Positions 5,947-14,877 of a DNA stretch of 54,589 bases are shown piece after piece. The position numbers were made by a program, and so were the translations under genes. Each line of letters begins with the position of its first letter. Within the stretch, counting starts at the first letter, position 1. This DNA is from a virus, in the IMG/VR virus record IMGVR_UViG_3300022752_000087, positions 1-54,589 of that record. One strand, given 5' to 3'. A model generated the notes under the pieces. The model did not search any database. It was not told where the DNA came from and saw only the letters and a program-made list of their open reading frames with translations.

Positions 5947-7334
5947 TGGCTGTGGTTATCAACTACACGCCGCCGCCTACCGGTAAGCGCTTCATGGAGA
6001 GCAACGCCAAGATGCGTGCCCTGATGGGTCCGGTCGGCTCAGGTAAGTCTGTGACCTGCTGCTTCGAGATCGTGCGGCGCGCGTCCATGCAGGAACCCAA
6101 CGAGCAGGGTATCCGCCGCACGCGGGCGGCTGTGGTCCGCGAGACTGCACGCCAGCTTGAAGATACCACGATCAAGACGTTCCTCGACTGGTTCCCTCCG
6201 GGTCAGTGCGGGACGTGGCTGCGGACCAAGAAGACCTACTTCTTCAAGGTTGGCGATGTTGAGTGTGAGATCATGTTCCGCGCGCTTGATGACGCGGACG
6301 ACGTGGCCAACCTGAACTCACTCGAACTTACCTTCGCATGGTTTAACGAGTGCCGGGACATTCACCCTGATATCGTGGACGCCATGTCCAAACGTGTCGG
6401 TCGTTTCCCCTCGGCTAAGGACGGCGGTCCGACGTGGCACGGGATGTGGGGCGATACCAACCCGCCCACCATGGACACTTGGTGGTACTACCAGTTCGAG
6501 AAGCTCGACCCCAAGGACGGCGTGTCACCCAACGACAACGGGTGGGATGTGTTCAAGCAGCCCTCGGGGCGCAGCCCCTACGCCGAGAACATCGAGAACC
6601 TGCCGGATGGGTACTACGATACACAGGGCCGGTCGGAAGAGTACATCCGGGTTTTCATCGACGGAGACTATGGCCTGTCGAGCGCCGGGCAACCGGTGTA
6701 CAAGTACTTCCGACCTGACTACCACATGGCCAAGCAGCCGCTCCGTGGCATCATCAACGGGTTGCGGCCCATCATCGTCGGGATCGACTTGGGTCTCACG
6801 CCTGCGGCGGTCATCGGGCAGCAGGACCCGCGAGGTCGGGCGCTCATCCTCGGTGAGGCCGTGAGCTTCGACATGGGCATCCAGCGGTTCATCCGGACCG
6901 TACTCAAACCCATGATCTTCGAGAGGTTCAGCGGCTGCCCGGTGTTGATCGTGACCGACCCTGCGGGTGTGCAGCGGGCGCAGACCGACGAGCGCAGTGC
7001 AGTGGATATCATCAAGGCTGAGGGGTTCAAGGTCATCCCGGCCAAGACCAACAGCATCTCGGCGCGGATCAACGCGGTCGATGACTACCTCATGCGGCAG
7101 GTGGATGGCGATCCGGGGTTCCTGCTCGACCCACGCTGCACCGCGCTCAAGGCTGCCATGATGGGTGGGTACCGGTACAAGCCCAAGGCCGATGGGGCCA
7201 TCGACAAGAACAAGCATAGCCATGTGGCCGAGGCGCTCCAGTACCTCTGCCTGCACCTCCATAGTGGTGGCGAGGCGGGGCAGCTTGCGCAGCGCCGTGA
7301 AATTAGGGTCTTGTCATCTGCCGGATGGACGTGA
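5946..7334 (+). CDS. terL: Terminase large subunit (ATPase-nuclease)
   Basis: This protein has 462 residues. It powers DNA translocation into the prohead and cuts the concatemer. The Walker A motif G28-P-V-G-S-G-K34-S35 and the Walker B segment 'LTFAWFNECRD' with catalytic E135 define the ATPase domain. The RNase H-like nuclease domain starts near 'IIVGIDLGLT' (D281) and continues with 'VLIVTDPAG' (D338). Length is usual for podovirus-type large terminases. It is followed by an intrinsic terminator, separating packaging genes from the capsid operon. Confidence 0.93.
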   Translation: MAVVINYTPPPTGKRFMESNAKMRALMGPVGSGKSVTCCFEIVRRASMQEPNEQGIRRTRAAVVRETARQLEDTTIKTFLDWFPPGQCGTWLRTKKTYFFKVGDVECEIMFRALDDADDVANLNSLELTFAWFNECRDIHPDIVDAMSKRVGRFPSAKDGGPTWHGMWGDTNPPTMDTWWYYQFEKLDPKDGVSPNDNGWDVFKQPSGRSPYAENIENLPDGYYDTQGRSEEYIRVFIDGDYGLSSAGQPVYKYFRPDYHMAKQPLRGIINGLRPIIVGIDLGLTPAAVIGQQDPRGRALILGEAVSFDMGIQRFIRTVLKPMIFERFSGCPVLIVTDPAGVQRAQTDERSAVDIIKAEGFKVIPAKTNSISARINAVDDYLMRQVDGDPGFLLDPRCTALKAAMMGGYRYKPKADGAIDKNKHSHVAEALQYLCLHLHSGGEAGQLAQRREIRVLSSAGWT

Positions 7335-7377
7335 TACAAACTGTCCGTTCAGTCATCGTTACTCTCCACCTTAGCCT

Positions 7378-7421
7378 CAGTGCAGTGGCCCCCCTCTTCC
7401 CCACTGCACTGGGGTTTTCTT
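7378..7421 (+). terminator. Rho-independent terminator after the large terminase
   Basis: A perfect 11-bp inverted repeat (CAGTGCAGTGG at 7378-7388 and CCACTGCACTG at 7401-7411) encloses a 12-base loop and is followed by GGG and a broken T run (TTTTCTTTT). No clear promoter was found between it and the next gene at 7491. Confidence 0.8.
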
Positions 7422-7490
7422 TTGTCTATTGCGCGTACAGATATGCCGTGATAACTTATCCCAAATATCTTCTATTTTGGGGTCCCCCGC

Positions 7491-7832
7491 ATGGCTATCT
7501 ACTCGACCAACCCGAAGATGGACACCTCCGGCATCCGCGCGGAAAAGCCTGTATATGGCTATATGGGCAACCAGATCGGGACAAAACCCAAGGCGGGCGG
7601 CGAGTTTTACCTTGAAGCGATCAGCGAGCAGTCTGACGAATATGGTATGGGAAAGACCAACGCCCTGACCTCAGATGCCAACATGCGCGCAGCGGCCAGC
7701 CTCGTCAATCAGGGCTACTCCTGCGATCATGCCTTCGACATCGTCGGGAAGGAATCCATGTGGATGCCTGACAAGACGGACATCGTGAAGGCCGGGGCTA
7801 GGATGGTCAAGAAGGCGAGCAAGGGCTACTGA
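7491..7832 (+). CDS. Hypothetical protein upstream of portal
   Basis: This protein has 113 residues, ends 3 bases before the portal gene and so is co-transcribed with it. It has a Gly/Lys-rich N-terminus and a helical C-terminal half ending 'AGARMVKKASKGY'. It is likely a virion or assembly protein by location only. No domain recognised; the ribosome binding site is weak. Confidence 0.65.
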   Translation: MAIYSTNPKMDTSGIRAEKPVYGYMGNQIGTKPKAGGEFYLEAISEQSDEYGMGKTNALTSDANMRAAASLVNQGYSCDHAFDIVGKESMWMPDKTDIVKAGARMVKKASKGY

Positions 7833-7835
7833 TAA

Positions 7836-9902
7836 ATGGCCGGGCTTACCTTCCTCCGCGTTGTGAACAACGAAGACCTTGCTCGTCAGGAGAAGGAAGC
7901 GTCGGATCGTGCACTTCAGGAACGCCAGAACCAGCCAGTCATCCTCGGTCTGACCGGGTACCTGCGACAGTGTTGGGACGTGGCCGAGATGGCCAAGCGC
8001 CCCATCGAGCAGATCATGCTCCGTGCCATGCGCCAACGCAATGGCGAGTACGACGCCGATAAACTTCAGCAGATCAGGAGCCAAGGCGGCTCACAGATTT
8101 ACATGATGATCACCGAGGTGAAATGCCGCGCCGCCGAAAGCTGGCTGCGGGATATCCTCCTCGACAACGGTTCGCCGCCGTGGGACTTGGACCCTACTCC
8201 CATTCCCGATCTGTCGCCTGCGCAGTCGCGCGAAGTCCAAGCTGTCTTCGCTGAGAAAATCCTTGAGATTGTCCAGAACTCTGGACAGGCACCGACCGTT
8301 GCGCAGATGGCCGAGATCAAGGAGATGGTCAGCCAAGACTACCGCTTCGGTGTTCTCCAGCAGTCGCAGAACCGCGCTGACCGGATGAAGATCAAGATTC
8401 AGGACCAGTTCCTACAAGGTGGTTGGGACACAGCGTTCAACGATTTCATCACTGATCTCGTCACGTTCCCGGCTGCGTTCATCAAAGGTCCGATTGTGCG
8501 GCGTCAGCGGGCGTTGGGTTGGAAGACATCGCCTGATGGTCGCACGCAGGTCGAACCTATTGAACGGCTTGGTCCTGAATACGAGCGGGTCGATCCGTTC
8601 CGCATCTACCCGGAACCCGGTGTCGGCACTATCCACGAGGGCTACCTCTTCGAGCATCATCGCCTGTCACGCACTGAGTTGTCAGAACTTATCGGTGTGC
8701 CCGGCTACGACGACGATGCGATCCGCAAGGTTCTTGAGATCGGCAACGGTCAGTCGTGGATCAACGAAGATGTCGAACTCCAGAAGGACGAGGAAGAGCG
8801 CAAGTTCTACAGCTACATGCGCCCGACCACCGAGTACGACGCGCTTGAGTTCTGGGGTAAGGTCAGCGGCAAGATGCTGATCGAGTGGGGTATGACCGAG
8901 GATGAGGTCCCCGATCCAGCCCGCGAGTACGACGCCAACGTCTGGTTGGTAGGTAACTACGTCATCAAGGCAGTACTAAACTATGACCCGCTGGGTCAGA
9001 AGCCCTATGCCAAGACCAGCTTTATCAAGTGCCCCGGCGCGTTCTGGGGTAAGGGCATCCCCGAGATCATTGAAGACCTGCAAGGCGTCTGCAACGCGGC
9101 TGCCCGCGCGCTGGTCAACAACATGGGTATTGCCTCGGGTCCGCAGGTTGAGATCAACCTCGACCGCATCCCGGCCAACGAGGATATCACACAGCTTTCA
9201 CCTTGGAAAATCTGGCAGACGGTCAACGATCCTGTCGGTTCGTCCTCACCTGCAATCCGGTTCACGCAGCCTGAGTCGCGCGCTTCTGAATTGATGGGTG
9301 TCTATGAGAAATTCAGCCGTCTGGCTGATGACCACTCGGGTATCCCGGCCTACGTCTACGGCGACCTCAACGTGCAGGGTGCAGGTCGAACATCGTCTGG
9401 CCTGTCCATGCTTATGGGTGCCGCAGGTAAGGGCATCCGTCAGGTCGTTATGCACATCGACGCTGACATTGTGAAACCAATCGTCGAGCGGCAGTTCATC
9501 TACAACATGCGCTACGACCCAGATGAGTCTATCAAGGGTGACGTTGAAGTGGTCGCCAAGGGCGCGATCAACCTCGCGGTCAAGGAGACCGTCAACGTTC
9601 GCCGTATCGAGTTCCTCAACGCAACCGCCAATCCTTTCGACATCGAAATCATTGGTAAGGATGGCCGCGCCGCGATTCTTCGTGAAGTGGCTAAAGGGTT
9701 GCAGATGCCCGTGGATGAGGTCGTCCCATCTCGGGAGAAGTCCGCTTACGATCAGCAGCAGGCAGCGCTTGCGGCAAGTGCAGTTGCACAGATGCAATCG
9801 GCACAACCCAGCGCACCGGCTCCGACTGACGCAAGCGGCGCTCCCAAAGGTGGGATGGAAGGCAACACGGTCAGTAGCCGCGTAAGTGGGAGGGCCGCAT
9901 GA
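7836..9902 (+). CDS. Portal protein
   Basis: This protein has 688 residues. It forms the dodecameric ring at the capsid vertex through which DNA passes and to which connector proteins attach. Length, position after terminase and before scaffold/capsid, and typical segments ('FHIK'-like helical body, 'YERVDPFRIYPEPG', 'SFIKCPGAFWGKGIPEIIEDLQ') fit the large portals of podoviruses. The C-terminal 60 residues are Ala/Gln/Pro-rich. It overlaps the next gene by 4 bases (ATGA). Confidence 0.88.
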   Translation: MAGLTFLRVVNNEDLARQEKEASDRALQERQNQPVILGLTGYLRQCWDVAEMAKRPIEQIMLRAMRQRNGEYDADKLQQIRSQGGSQIYMMITEVKCRAAESWLRDILLDNGSPPWDLDPTPIPDLSPAQSREVQAVFAEKILEIVQNSGQAPTVAQMAEIKEMVSQDYRFGVLQQSQNRADRMKIKIQDQFLQGGWDTAFNDFITDLVTFPAAFIKGPIVRRQRALGWKTSPDGRTQVEPIERLGPEYERVDPFRIYPEPGVGTIHEGYLFEHHRLSRTELSELIGVPGYDDDAIRKVLEIGNGQSWINEDVELQKDEEERKFYSYMRPTTEYDALEFWGKVSGKMLIEWGMTEDEVPDPAREYDANVWLVGNYVIKAVLNYDPLGQKPYAKTSFIKCPGAFWGKGIPEIIEDLQGVCNAAARALVNNMGIASGPQVEINLDRIPANEDITQLSPWKIWQTVNDPVGSSSPAIRFTQPESRASELMGVYEKFSRLADDHSGIPAYVYGDLNVQGAGRTSSGLSMLMGAAGKGIRQVVMHIDADIVKPIVERQFIYNMRYDPDESIKGDVEVVAKGAINLAVKETVNVRRIEFLNATANPFDIEIIGKDGRAAILREVAKGLQMPVDEVVPSREKSAYDQQQAALAASAVAQMQSAQPSAPAPTDASGAPKGGMEGNTVSSRVSGRAA

Positions 9903-10114
9903 TTCGGCCCAGCCCTCAGGTGACGAAGGCCCTCGGCGCTTCTGTTAGGCAGTTCCCAGCGTTGCTGGAATGGCTGCGTGAATGGGAGATGCAGGAGCTT
10001 CGCCGCCTACCCAGCGTGGTTGACAACACTGGCATTTATCAGGGCAGGTGCCAAGTGCTTGGCGAACTCGTAAAGTTCGCATCCGATGCCCCCAACCTAG
10101 CGGCTGATATATGA
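9899..10114 (+). CDS. Small hypothetical protein between portal and scaffold
   Basis: This protein has 71 residues, coupled to portal by a 4-base overlap. Predominantly helical ('FPALLEWLREWEMQELRRLP', 'GRCQVLGELVKF'). Small proteins with this layout occur at this place in related podovirus genomes as far as I recall; role unknown. Confidence 0.65.
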   Translation: MIRPSPQVTKALGASVRQFPALLEWLREWEMQELRRLPSVVDNTGIYQGRCQVLGELVKFASDAPNLAADI

Positions 10115-10150
10115 GCCGACTAATCAAGCTCACAGATTGGAGCAATTAAC

Positions 10151-11176
10151 ATGGCAATTCCAGAGCAAGTTCGTAAGCAGTCCGAAGCCGTACAGGAACT
10201 GTACAAGCAGCTAAATGGTGAGTCCGACACAAGCGGCAACGCTGAGGCCGGGCAGGAAACCATTGACGCTGGCGAAGATGCGTCCACGGCTGACGCGAAT
10301 GCAAACGATAATGCTGCTCAGGTGTCGGGAGACGAGCACACTACCGGCACAGCAAACACGGAAGATGAAAACTCTGAGACTTATGCTCAGAGGTGGCGGT
10401 CCCTTCAGGGTTCGTACAATGCCACGGTTCGTCAGAAGGCCGAACTCGAACAGCGCGTAGCGCAGATGGAAAACTTGCTGGCCTCCCTGTCAGCACAGCA
10501 GTCTGCGGCTCCGGCTCGCACGGAGCAGGCCCAGCCCGAGCGGCTTGTGTCTGATCAGGAAGCCGACGAGTACGGTGAGTCGATTGACGTTATGCGTAAG
10601 GTCAGCCGCGAGGAACTTATCCCCGTGGCACAGCGTCTTGCTCATATCGAAGGTCTCCTCCAGCAGATGCAGGCCAATGTTGTCCCGCAGGTACAGGCTG
10701 TCGCGCAGCGTCAGCAGGTCTCAGCAGAACAGCAGTTCTGGTCCGATCTGACATCGTATGTTCCGAACTGGCGTGAGGTCAACGACAATGACGGCTTCCA
10801 GTCGTGGTTGCTCGATGTTGACCCGCTGACGGGTATGGCCCGTCAGACGTACCTCGAAGAAGCCCAACGTTCGCTCGATGCTCATCGGGTTAGCGCATTC
10901 TTCCGCACTTGGCTTGAGTCTACTGGACAAGCCTCTGTTGCTCAATCAGCCCCTGCTACCTCTAGCGAGCTTGAAAAGCAGGTGACTCCGGGTCGTTCGC
11001 GCGGCGTTGGAGCATCTACTGCCAAGCAGCCCAAGACGTACTCGCCAGACGACATCAAGAAGTTCTTCGATGACGTGCGGTCGGGGAAGTACAAGGGTCG
11101 TGAACAGGAGCGGGATCGTGTCGAACGCGACATTTTTGCGGCGCAACGAGAAGGCCGCATTGTCGTAAACGCTTGA
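10151..11176 (+). CDS. Scaffolding/head assembly protein
   Basis: This protein has 341 residues. The N-terminal third is acidic and low-complexity (many Glu, Asp, Asn, Thr), followed by a coiled-coil (around 'RQKAELEQRVAQMENLLASL'), a helical middle, and a basic C-terminal region ('RSGKYKGREQERDRVERD'). This charge pattern and the location between portal and major capsid protein are typical of scaffolds, whose basic C-terminus binds coat subunits. Assignment is by context and composition. Confidence 0.75.
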   Translation: MAIPEQVRKQSEAVQELYKQLNGESDTSGNAEAGQETIDAGEDASTADANANDNAAQVSGDEHTTGTANTEDENSETYAQRWRSLQGSYNATVRQKAELEQRVAQMENLLASLSAQQSAAPARTEQAQPERLVSDQEADEYGESIDVMRKVSREELIPVAQRLAHIEGLLQQMQANVVPQVQAVAQRQQVSAEQQFWSDLTSYVPNWREVNDNDGFQSWLLDVDPLTGMARQTYLEEAQRSLDAHRVSAFFRTWLESTGQASVAQSAPATSSELEKQVTPGRSRGVGASTAKQPKTYSPDDIKKFFDDVRSGKYKGREQERDRVERDIFAAQREGRIVVNA

Positions 11177-11192
11177 TTAGAAGGATCATTCT

Positions 11193-12116
11193 ATGTCGTA
11201 TCCTGTTTCCCCCGGTAACCCGAACTACTCGGGTAACTTCATCCCCGAAATCTGGTCGGGTAAGCTGATCGAGAATTTCTACGACGCCACTGTGCTCGCA
11301 GCGATCTCGAACACCAACTACGAGGGTGAAATCCGCCAGTACGGTGATACCGTCAACATCCGCACGACCCCCGAGATCAGCATCCGCGACTACGTCAAGG
11401 GTCAGGCGCTGACTGTCGATAACCCCGACAAGCCGAAGATTCAGCTTGTCATCGACAAGGGTGAGTACTTTGCCTGCGTCGAGGACGATGTGGACAAGGT
11501 GCAGTCAGACATCAACCTGATGGACACTTGGTCGAAGGACGCTTCCGAGCGTATGAAGATCAAGATCGACCAGCGCGTGCTGACCGACATCCTGCCGGGT
11601 ATCGCCTCGACCAACAAGGGTGCTACTGCGGGTGAGCAGTCGGCTTCGTTCAATCTTGGTACGACTGGCTCGCCGCTCACCGTGACCAAGGACGGCGCTG
11701 GCGGTACAACTTCGGTGATCGACCTGATCGTCGATATGGGTACTGTGCTCGATGAAGCGAACGCTCCGGAAGCAGACCGGTTCCTCGTCATTCCTGCCAA
11801 GATGGCCGGTCTGATCAAGAAGTCGGAACTGAAGGATGCCTCGCTGACCGGCGACAGCATGTCGGTGATCCGCAACGGTCGCCTCGGTATGGTGGACCGC
11901 TTCACCATCTATGTGAGCCACAACCTGTACGTGACCTCGGGCAAGTACAATATCATCAGTGGCCACAAGATGGGCTTCACCTTCGCTTCGCAGATGACGA
12001 ACATGGAAACCATTCGGTCGGAAACGACCTTTGGCAACATCATTCGCGGTCTTCAGGTGTATGGCTACAAGGTCATCAAGCCCGAAGCGCTCTCGACTGC
12101 TGTCATCCAGTTCTGA
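11193..12116 (+). CDS. Major capsid protein
   Basis: This protein has 307 residues and fits the HK97-fold coat family: an N-terminal arm ('FIPEIWSGKLIENFYDATVLAAI'), an E-loop/beta region ('GDTVNIRTTPEISIRDY'), the helical spine and A-domain segment 'EADRFLVIPAKMAGLIKKSEL', and a C-terminal stretch with 'IRGLQVYGYKVIKPEAL'. It follows the scaffold gene and is followed by a UUCG-capped hairpin that may limit read-through so that coat is made in excess. Confidence 0.88.
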   Translation: MSYPVSPGNPNYSGNFIPEIWSGKLIENFYDATVLAAISNTNYEGEIRQYGDTVNIRTTPEISIRDYVKGQALTVDNPDKPKIQLVIDKGEYFACVEDDVDKVQSDINLMDTWSKDASERMKIKIDQRVLTDILPGIASTNKGATAGEQSASFNLGTTGSPLTVTKDGAGGTTSVIDLIVDMGTVLDEANAPEADRFLVIPAKMAGLIKKSELKDASLTGDSMSVIRNGRLGMVDRFTIYVSHNLYVTSGKYNIISGHKMGFTFASQMTNMETIRSETTFGNIIRGLQVYGYKVIKPEALSTAVIQF

Positions 12117-12118
12117 TG

Positions 12119-12142
12119 GTAGGGGACTTCGGTCCCCTACTT
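12119..12142 (+). terminator. UUCG-capped hairpin after the capsid gene
   Basis: A perfect 9-bp stem GTAGGGGAC/GTCCCCTAC closes the very stable tetraloop TTCG; only two T's follow, so it may stabilise the mRNA 3' end or be a partial terminator. Confidence 0.7.
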
Positions 12143-12161
12143 AGCTTGAAAGGTTACTACC

Positions 12162-12617
12162 ATGGCTGCCTACACTGACTCGCTTGGCTTCAATAAGGGT
12201 ACCGCTGCGTACCCGGCCAACAACCCGCCTGTCAGCAAGTTCGAGGTCGAACTCGACTTTGCCGACATCATCGCCGCTCGCTCCGCTGCCGGGGCTACTG
12301 CACTTGCCGCAGGTGATACGCTCCAGATCATCAACCTGCCTGCGTACTGTGTCGTCCTCGCCGCTGGCCTGAATGTCACTTCGGCAGAGACGGTCAACAC
12401 CACGGCGACCTTCGACTTCGGCTATACCGGTGGATCACCTGCCGCTGCCAACATCTACTGCGACGACTGTGCGTCGAACGTAGTGGCGATGGACTCGGAT
12501 AACCTCGCTAACGCGACGATTATCAAGACGGCAGACACCATCGACCTCCTCCTCAACACTGCGGTTCCAACCAATGCTGTTGTGAAGGCATGGGCCATCG
12601 TCGCGGACTGCGGCTGA
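12162..12617 (+). CDS. Probable capsid decoration/head protein
   Basis: This protein has 151 residues, located directly after the major capsid gene with GAAAGG before the ATG. Beta-rich, Ala/Thr/Asn-rich ('LQIINLPAYCVVLAAGLNVTSAE', then 'ATFDFGYTGGSP'), with a C-x-x-C pair (CDDC). It resembles small head-associated proteins placed after capsid genes; function inferred from composition and context. Confidence 0.65.
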   Translation: MAAYTDSLGFNKGTAAYPANNPPVSKFEVELDFADIIAARSAAGATALAAGDTLQIINLPAYCVVLAAGLNVTSAETVNTTATFDFGYTGGSPAAANIYCDDCASNVVAMDSDNLANATIIKTADTIDLLLNTAVPTNAVVKAWAIVADCG

Positions 12618-12624
12618 TCAGTTT

Positions 12625-12669
12625 GGGGCTGCTGGCAGGATTGGGGGTTCCCGGTCGGAAGGCAGCCCC
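12625..12669 (+). other. Long-loop inverted repeat between decoration genes
   Basis: Arms GGGGCTGC (12625-12632) and GCAGCCCC (12662-12669) enclose a 29-base G-rich loop. It lies between two structural genes and could act as an mRNA processing or attenuation hairpin. Confidence 0.4.
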
Positions 12670-12688
12670 TCCTTCTTAGGAGGTTAAT

Positions 12689-13255
12689 ATGGGTGTCTAT
12701 CGCGGTATTACGCAGGACAATGTGACGATTCAGGGCGGTACCGCGTACAGCCTTAACCTCGTCACTCCGTCCATTGGCGGCACGGCCCTTGATGCAACGG
12801 CTGCCGAAATCAATGCCGTTGCTGATATGTCTGCACGGCTTGTAACGGCCACGGCTGCTACGCTGGCGGTGACTACTGCCAGCCACGACCAGAAGATCGT
12901 CGTTCTTAATCGCGCTGCCGGTGTAGCGGTCACGCTTCCTGCGGCCACGGGGTCGGGGGCAGTGTTCCGCTTTACGGTCGGTACTGATGTCACAAGCAAC
13001 AGTGTCACTATCAAGGTGGCTGATGCCTCCGACGTGATGCAGGGTATGCTCACCGTAACGGACCGCGCCGATGGTTCGACCGTTGGGTTTGGTACGGTCG
13101 CTGCCAGCGACACGATCACACTCAACGGCGGCACCACTGGTGGTCTCAAAGGTGGTATGATCACGCTGGTAGATATCGGTGCTGATCTCTATGCAGTCAC
13201 CGGCACCGTTGTCGGTAACGGCACTGAAGCAACGCCGTTCAGCGCGACCGTGTAA
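12689..13255 (+). CDS. Head fibre/decoration-like protein
   Basis: This protein has 188 residues, with TTAGGAGG before the ATG. The motif 'GTALDATAAEINAVADMSAR' is common in phage head and tail fibre proteins, where it precedes a beta-structured 'VLNRAAGVAVTLPAATGSG' stretch. Thr/Ala/Val-rich, predicted beta-sandwich. Likely displayed on the capsid surface given its place after the coat gene; this is inference. Confidence 0.7.
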   Translation: MGVYRGITQDNVTIQGGTAYSLNLVTPSIGGTALDATAAEINAVADMSARLVTATAATLAVTTASHDQKIVVLNRAAGVAVTLPAATGSGAVFRFTVGTDVTSNSVTIKVADASDVMQGMLTVTDRADGSTVGFGTVAASDTITLNGGTTGGLKGGMITLVDIGADLYAVTGTVVGNGTEATPFSATV

Positions 13256-13257
13256 TA

Positions 13258-13280
13258 GATGGGGGCCTCGTGCCCCCATC
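13258..13280 (+). other. Perfect hairpin between fibre genes
   Basis: GATGGGGGC and GCCCCCATC form a 9-bp stem with a 5-base loop, with no T run. It is the third intergenic hairpin in the capsid region. Confidence 0.6.
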
Positions 13281-13296
13281 AACATAGGAAGTCCTC

Positions 13297-14214
13297 ATGC
13301 CCACCAATCTGACCGGGTCACTGATCAACGCCACATACAGCCAGTTGCTGCACATCAGCGGTGGGCCGACCGCGACGGAACAGACGATCTACAGTGGTAC
13401 AGGCGTGGCCACGGCCATGAAGCTTGGCACTGTATCTGCCTCGGTAGAAAATATCCAGTTCAATGGGAACACGATCTCAACGCTTGATACCAATGGTAAT
13501 CTGGTCCTTGCACCAAACGGTACTGGCTCTGTCAGTGTTGCCAAGGTTGCTATCACAGGCGGGACGATCACCGGCATCACGGACCTTGCTATTGCCGATG
13601 GCGGCACGGGAGCATCCGATGCTGCGACTGCCCGGACCAATCTCGGCCTCGGCACGATTGCCACCCAGAACTCGAACAACGTCTCGATCACAGGTGGCAC
13701 GATCTCGGGGGTAACCTTCAGCGGTTCTTTCACCGGGCTGACGCTCGTGTCGTCCGCAACACTCACTGGTGGGAACCTCAGCCTCAGCGGCAACACCATC
13801 GCCAGCACTGACACCAACGGCAATATCATCCTGACCCCCAACGGGACAGGCGAGGTCTACGCGACCAAGCCGTTTGGGTACGGCGGTGCCGGTACGGGCG
13901 GCACAGTCACGCAAGCTACCAGCAAGTCTACAGGCGTCACGCTGAACAAGCTATGCGGTCAGATCACCATGAACAATGCCACGCTCAATCGTGGCACTTC
14001 GGTCAGCTTCACGCTGACCAACAGCTTCATCGACACGACCGATGTCGTTGTGGTAAACATTGCATCCGGGGCGACCGCAGGCGCTTACGTGATTACGGTG
14101 GAGGTTATCGCTGCCGGGTCGTGTAACATTTCCCTGCATAATAATGCATCGGGGGTCGATTACTCCGAAGCAGTCGTCCTGAACTTCGCCATCATCAAAG
14201 CCGTCAACGCATAA
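13297..14214 (+). CDS. Fibre-like structural protein
   Basis: This protein has 305 residues with repeated beta segments of the form 'I...DTNGN..L.PNGTG', seen twice (about residues 63-80 and 170-190), and the classical fibre linker 'IADGGTGASDAATARTNLGL'. The C-terminal 100 residues form a separate beta-rich domain. Such proteins are head or tail fibres. The internal repeat suggests duplication of a beta-hairpin module. Confidence 0.75.
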   Translation: MPTNLTGSLINATYSQLLHISGGPTATEQTIYSGTGVATAMKLGTVSASVENIQFNGNTISTLDTNGNLVLAPNGTGSVSVAKVAITGGTITGITDLAIADGGTGASDAATARTNLGLGTIATQNSNNVSITGGTISGVTFSGSFTGLTLVSSATLTGGNLSLSGNTIASTDTNGNIILTPNGTGEVYATKPFGYGGAGTGGTVTQATSKSTGVTLNKLCGQITMNNATLNRGTSVSFTLTNSFIDTTDVVVVNIASGATAGAYVITVEVIAAGSCNISLHNNASGVDYSEAVVLNFAIIKAVNA

Positions 14215-14225
14215 GGAGACCGTCG

Positions 14226-14447
14226 GTGCCCAAACAGAGCTACCCTATCCGTATCGATCTGGAGGCCGCTCGCAAGGCGACTGAAGCTCGTGACATGGCA
14301 AAGGCGCAGACCACGAAGGCTGCTAAGACCACGCTCAACCCCGGTCAGGCTGTTGCCCGAGGTAACCGTATGCAGCGCATGGAGGCCAAGGAAGCCAAGC
14401 TCATCAACCGTAGCGGTACGGGCTACGGTGGGTATCGGGTGCCGTAA
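14226..14447 (+). CDS. Small basic phage protein
   Basis: This protein has 73 residues and starts at GTG with AAGGAG eight bases upstream. Lys/Arg/Ala-rich helical body and a Gly/Tyr tail ('GTGYGGYRVP'). First of a run of tiny basic proteins between fibre genes and connector genes. Possibly DNA-associated in the virion; speculative. Confidence 0.6.
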   Translation: MPKQSYPIRIDLEAARKATEARDMAKAQTTKAAKTTLNPGQAVARGNRMQRMEAKEAKLINRSGTGYGGYRVP

Positions 14448-14701
14448 TGGCCAAGACCCCTGCATGGACCCGCAAGGAGGGGAAAGACCCCGCTGGAGGA
14501 CTCAACGCCAAGGGGCGTGCCTCCTACAACAAGGCTAACCCCGGTAAGCCGGGATTGAAGCCTCCGCAGCCCGAGGGTGGCCCCCGCAAGAAGTCATTCT
14601 GTGCCCGGATGGAGGGTATGAAGAAGAAGCTGACCAGCGAGAAGACGGCACGGGACCCCAACAGCCGGATCAACAAGAGCCTCAGAGCGTGGAACTGCTG
14701 A
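14447..14701 (+). CDS. Small conserved basic phage protein (WTRKEGK..GGLNAKGRAS family)
   Basis: This protein has 84 residues. I recognise the full-length pattern 'PAWTRKEGK(D/N)P.GGLNAKGRASYN' ... 'KKSFCARMEGMKKKLTS.KTARDP.SRINKSLR.WNC', a family widespread in marine and soil phages (DUF6321-like as far as I recall). Strongly basic, ending in Cys. Function unknown. Starts 1 base inside the previous stop. Confidence 0.8.
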   Translation: MAKTPAWTRKEGKDPAGGLNAKGRASYNKANPGKPGLKPPQPEGGPRKKSFCARMEGMKKKLTSEKTARDPNSRINKSLRAWNC

Positions 14702-14702
14702 C

Positions 14703-14876
14703 ATGTTGGACCAAGACGAGACAACCAAACATATCGTAGACATGCTTTCGGTGGCCACTGTTTTGGGGACCATCATGAACATGCTTCCGGCTATAGCGGC
14801 GATCTTTACGATCATCTGGACAGCTATCCGTATCTACGAGACGGAGACCGTCCAACGTCTGTTCAGGAAAAAGTGA
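14703..14876 (+). CDS. Small single-span membrane protein
   Basis: This ORF has 57 residues. After an acidic N-terminus, residues 13-42 are a long hydrophobic stretch ('VATVLGTIMNMLPAIAAIFT' and on), then 'RIYETETVQRLFRKK', a positively charged end. This layout matches tiny phage membrane proteins, some of which act in lysis, but a holin candidate of better-known type is present at 23659. Adjoins the next gene by 1 base. Confidence 0.7.
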   Translation: MLDQDETTKHIVDMLSVATVLGTIMNMLPAIAAIFTIIWTAIRIYETETVQRLFRKK

Positions 14877-14877
14877 C

